Part shown: positions 6,673 to 7,301 of the stretch, piece by piece | Layout: every line of letters starts with the position of its first letter | How positions within the stretch are numbered: position 1 is the stretch's first letter | Notes under the pieces: generated by a model | What the model was told of the DNA's origin: nothing | Seen by the model: only the letters and a program-made list of their open reading frames with translations | The model's database searches: none | Made by a program: the position numbers and the translations under genes | Source of the DNA: Burkholderiales bacterium | Lineage (GTDB): Bacteria > Pseudomonadota > Gammaproteobacteria > Burkholderiales > Usitatibacteraceae | Assembly (NCBI GenBank): GCA_025350945.1 | Contig: JANXWW010000281.1 | Location: forward strand, 1 to 7,301 | Reading direction: 5' to 3' | Length of the DNA stretch: 7,301 nt

Positions 6673-6679
6673 TCCCCTT
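6673..6679 (-). promoter_or_regulatory. Ribosome binding site of the Ig-like lipoprotein gene
   Basis: On the minus strand AAGGGGA lies 7 bases before the ATG at 6665. It fixes this start, which in turn gives a clean lipoprotein signal peptide. Confidence 0.65.
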
Positions 6680-6691
6680 TGATGCGGCTGA

Positions 6692-6719
6692 AATTTAGCC
6701 CAAGAATGTTGCGTGTGAA
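6692..6719 (-). promoter_or_regulatory. Candidate promoter of the Ig-like lipoprotein gene (proximal)
   Basis: On the minus strand TTCACA (6719-6714, 5 of 6 to TTGACA) and TAAATT (6697-6692, 4 of 6 to TATAAT) are 16 bases apart. This would give a leader of about 20 bases containing the ribosome site. The hairpin at 6719-6738 abuts the -35 box. Found by eye only. Confidence 0.3.
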
Positions 6720-6738
6720 AACTGGTTGATACCAGTTT
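6719..6738. other. Small inverted repeat in the intergenic region
   Basis: An 8-bp perfect stem (AAACTGGT/ACCAGTTT) encloses a 4-base loop. On the minus strand it is followed by only one further T before CAC, so it would be a weak terminator for the upstream paralogue. It could instead be an operator next to the proximal promoter candidate, or a leader hairpin if the distal one is used. Confidence 0.5.
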
Positions 6739-6822
6739 GCTTAAGAATTAGGATGTTACCTCACTTTATTAAAGCGCAACTTTCAGTTGGATGCAAGTGT
6801 TTTTACATTCTGTTGCTTAAGA
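6737..6822. repeat. 10-bp direct repeat pair (TTGCTTAAGA)
   Basis: Identical copies lie at 6737-6746 and 6813-6822, 66 bases apart, flanking the distal promoter candidate. Each contains the palindrome CTTAAG. The pair may be a regulator site pair, a trace of the gene duplication, or chance. Confidence 0.35.
6768..6796 (-). promoter_or_regulatory. Candidate promoter of the Ig-like lipoprotein gene (distal)
   Basis: On the minus strand TTGCAT (6796-6791, 3 of 6) and TTTAAT (6773-6768, 5 of 6) are 17 bases apart. It would give a leader of about 95 bases that includes the hairpin at 6719-6738. It is an alternative to the proximal candidate. Confidence 0.25.
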
Positions 6823-6832
6823 TGCGTTGGCT

Positions 6833-7301
6833 TTAAGGGCAGCTTCCACCGACGGTTCCCGTTAGTGAAATTGTAGACGTAAATGGAACACCATTTGAGG
6901 TGAACGTTACTTTAGCAGGAGTAACCGCGCCTGAGCCTGCAACGACGCTAACCGATTTTGGTAGCGTATCCGCACTTGGGTTTACTGTGAATGCGCTTCC
7001 TCCGCTCGCGACGTTGGCACTGAATGATCTGGAGCCGGTAAGCGATATGGTGCCGGTGGACCCGCAGGCAATACTGAATGATATGGGCGATATGCTGAAC
7101 GGTATCGTTGTGACCGTATCTCCTTTCGCGCCTTGAACGCCCTCCACCGGTGATGTTTCCACACTTCGCCCCGTCGTGTCAGTCACAATAAACGAGGTCT
7201 TTCCGCAACCGAGTATTTGTGCCGTAAAACTTCCCCCGTTTGTGCTCACCACGCCCGGGGCAGCGATTAACGCAAAACCTGGCAATGGCGACACAACGGA
7301 A
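6833..7301 (-). CDS. Paralogous Ig-like secreted protein, 3' end only (partial)
   Basis: The frame is open from the right edge of the window to a TAA at 6835-6833 and gives 155 residues of the C-terminus. A GTG codon at 7294 is not the start, because the similarity to the neighbouring lipoprotein runs to the edge without a break. Shared features in order are VVSPLP, TNGGSF, GCG, VTD, ETS, a G-x-x-G-x-x-G-D linker (GVQGAKGD), CGxTGTxxLxGS, AFTVxP and a final Ser-Cys-Pro. The fragment therefore covers modules 3 and 4 of the downstream protein and lacks its PTPTPT spacer. Three cysteines match C323, C373 and C450 of the paralogue. The N-terminus, and so any lipobox, lies outside the window. The gene looks intact as far as it can be seen. 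Function is unknown; a surface or periplasmic role is inferred from its paralogue. Confidence 0.78.
   Translation of the reverse strand, partial: SVVSPLPGFALIAAPGVVSTNGGSFTAQILGCGKTSFIVTDTTGRSVETSPVEGVQGAKGDTVTTIPFSISPISFSIACGSTGTISLTGSRSFSANVASGGSAFTVNPSADTLPKSVSVVAGSGAVTPAKVTFTSNGVPFTSTISLTGTVGGSCP

Noticed and set aside
7292..7294. GTG as the start of the right-hand paralogue
   Set aside because: Similarity to the neighbouring gene continues through this codon to the window edge and no ribosome site precedes it, so the gene is simply cut by the window.

Overview
The window looks like a chromosomal segment of a proteobacterium of moderate GC content, most likely a betaproteobacterium. The clues are a DUF2782-type secreted protein followed by a choline-kinase-fold homoserine kinase (ThrB), then a membrane protein resembling the BPSS1780 family, plus a WbpL/WbpM-type polysaccharide gene pair. 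Assignments come from reading the sequence and recalled family motifs; no database search was possible.

Left part (1-2192, plus strand): the last 23 codons of an unidentified gene (stop at 72-74), a small secreted DUF2782-like protein (105-449), homoserine kinase thrB (real start at 481, not the longer in-frame ATG at 415), and a polytopic membrane protein (1482-2192). Gaps are 26 to 31 bases, so these genes probably form one transcript. ThrB is the only one with a firm biochemical role: phosphorylation of homoserine in threonine synthesis.

Middle part (2189-5190, minus strand): a two-gene surface-polysaccharide unit. Reading along the minus strand, a WecA/WbpL-like polyprenyl-phosphate sugar-1-phosphate transferase (5190-4141, GTG start) comes first. 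After 41 bases follows a full-length WbpM/PglF/CapD-like nucleotide-sugar 4,6-dehydratase (4099-2189) with a Met in place of the usual catalytic Tyr. Together they would make a 6-deoxy-4-keto UDP-HexNAc precursor and load the first sugar phosphate onto undecaprenyl phosphate for O-antigen or exopolysaccharide synthesis. The dehydratase and the plus-strand membrane protein converge and their stop codons overlap by 4 bases.

Right part (5191-7301, minus strand): a strong intrinsic terminator built on a perfect 28-bp palindrome, a 451-residue Ig-like repeat lipoprotein (6665-5310), a 167-bp intergenic region with candidate promoters and a small hairpin, and the 3' end of a paralogous Ig-like gene that runs off the window. 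The two paralogues share a Cys/Gly-rich module, a short collagen-like G-x-x-G-x-x-G-D linker and an identical Ser-Cys-Pro end. This tandem family of putative surface lipoproteins is the least familiar part of the window. No RNA genes, CRISPR arrays, insertion sequences or attachment sites were seen.
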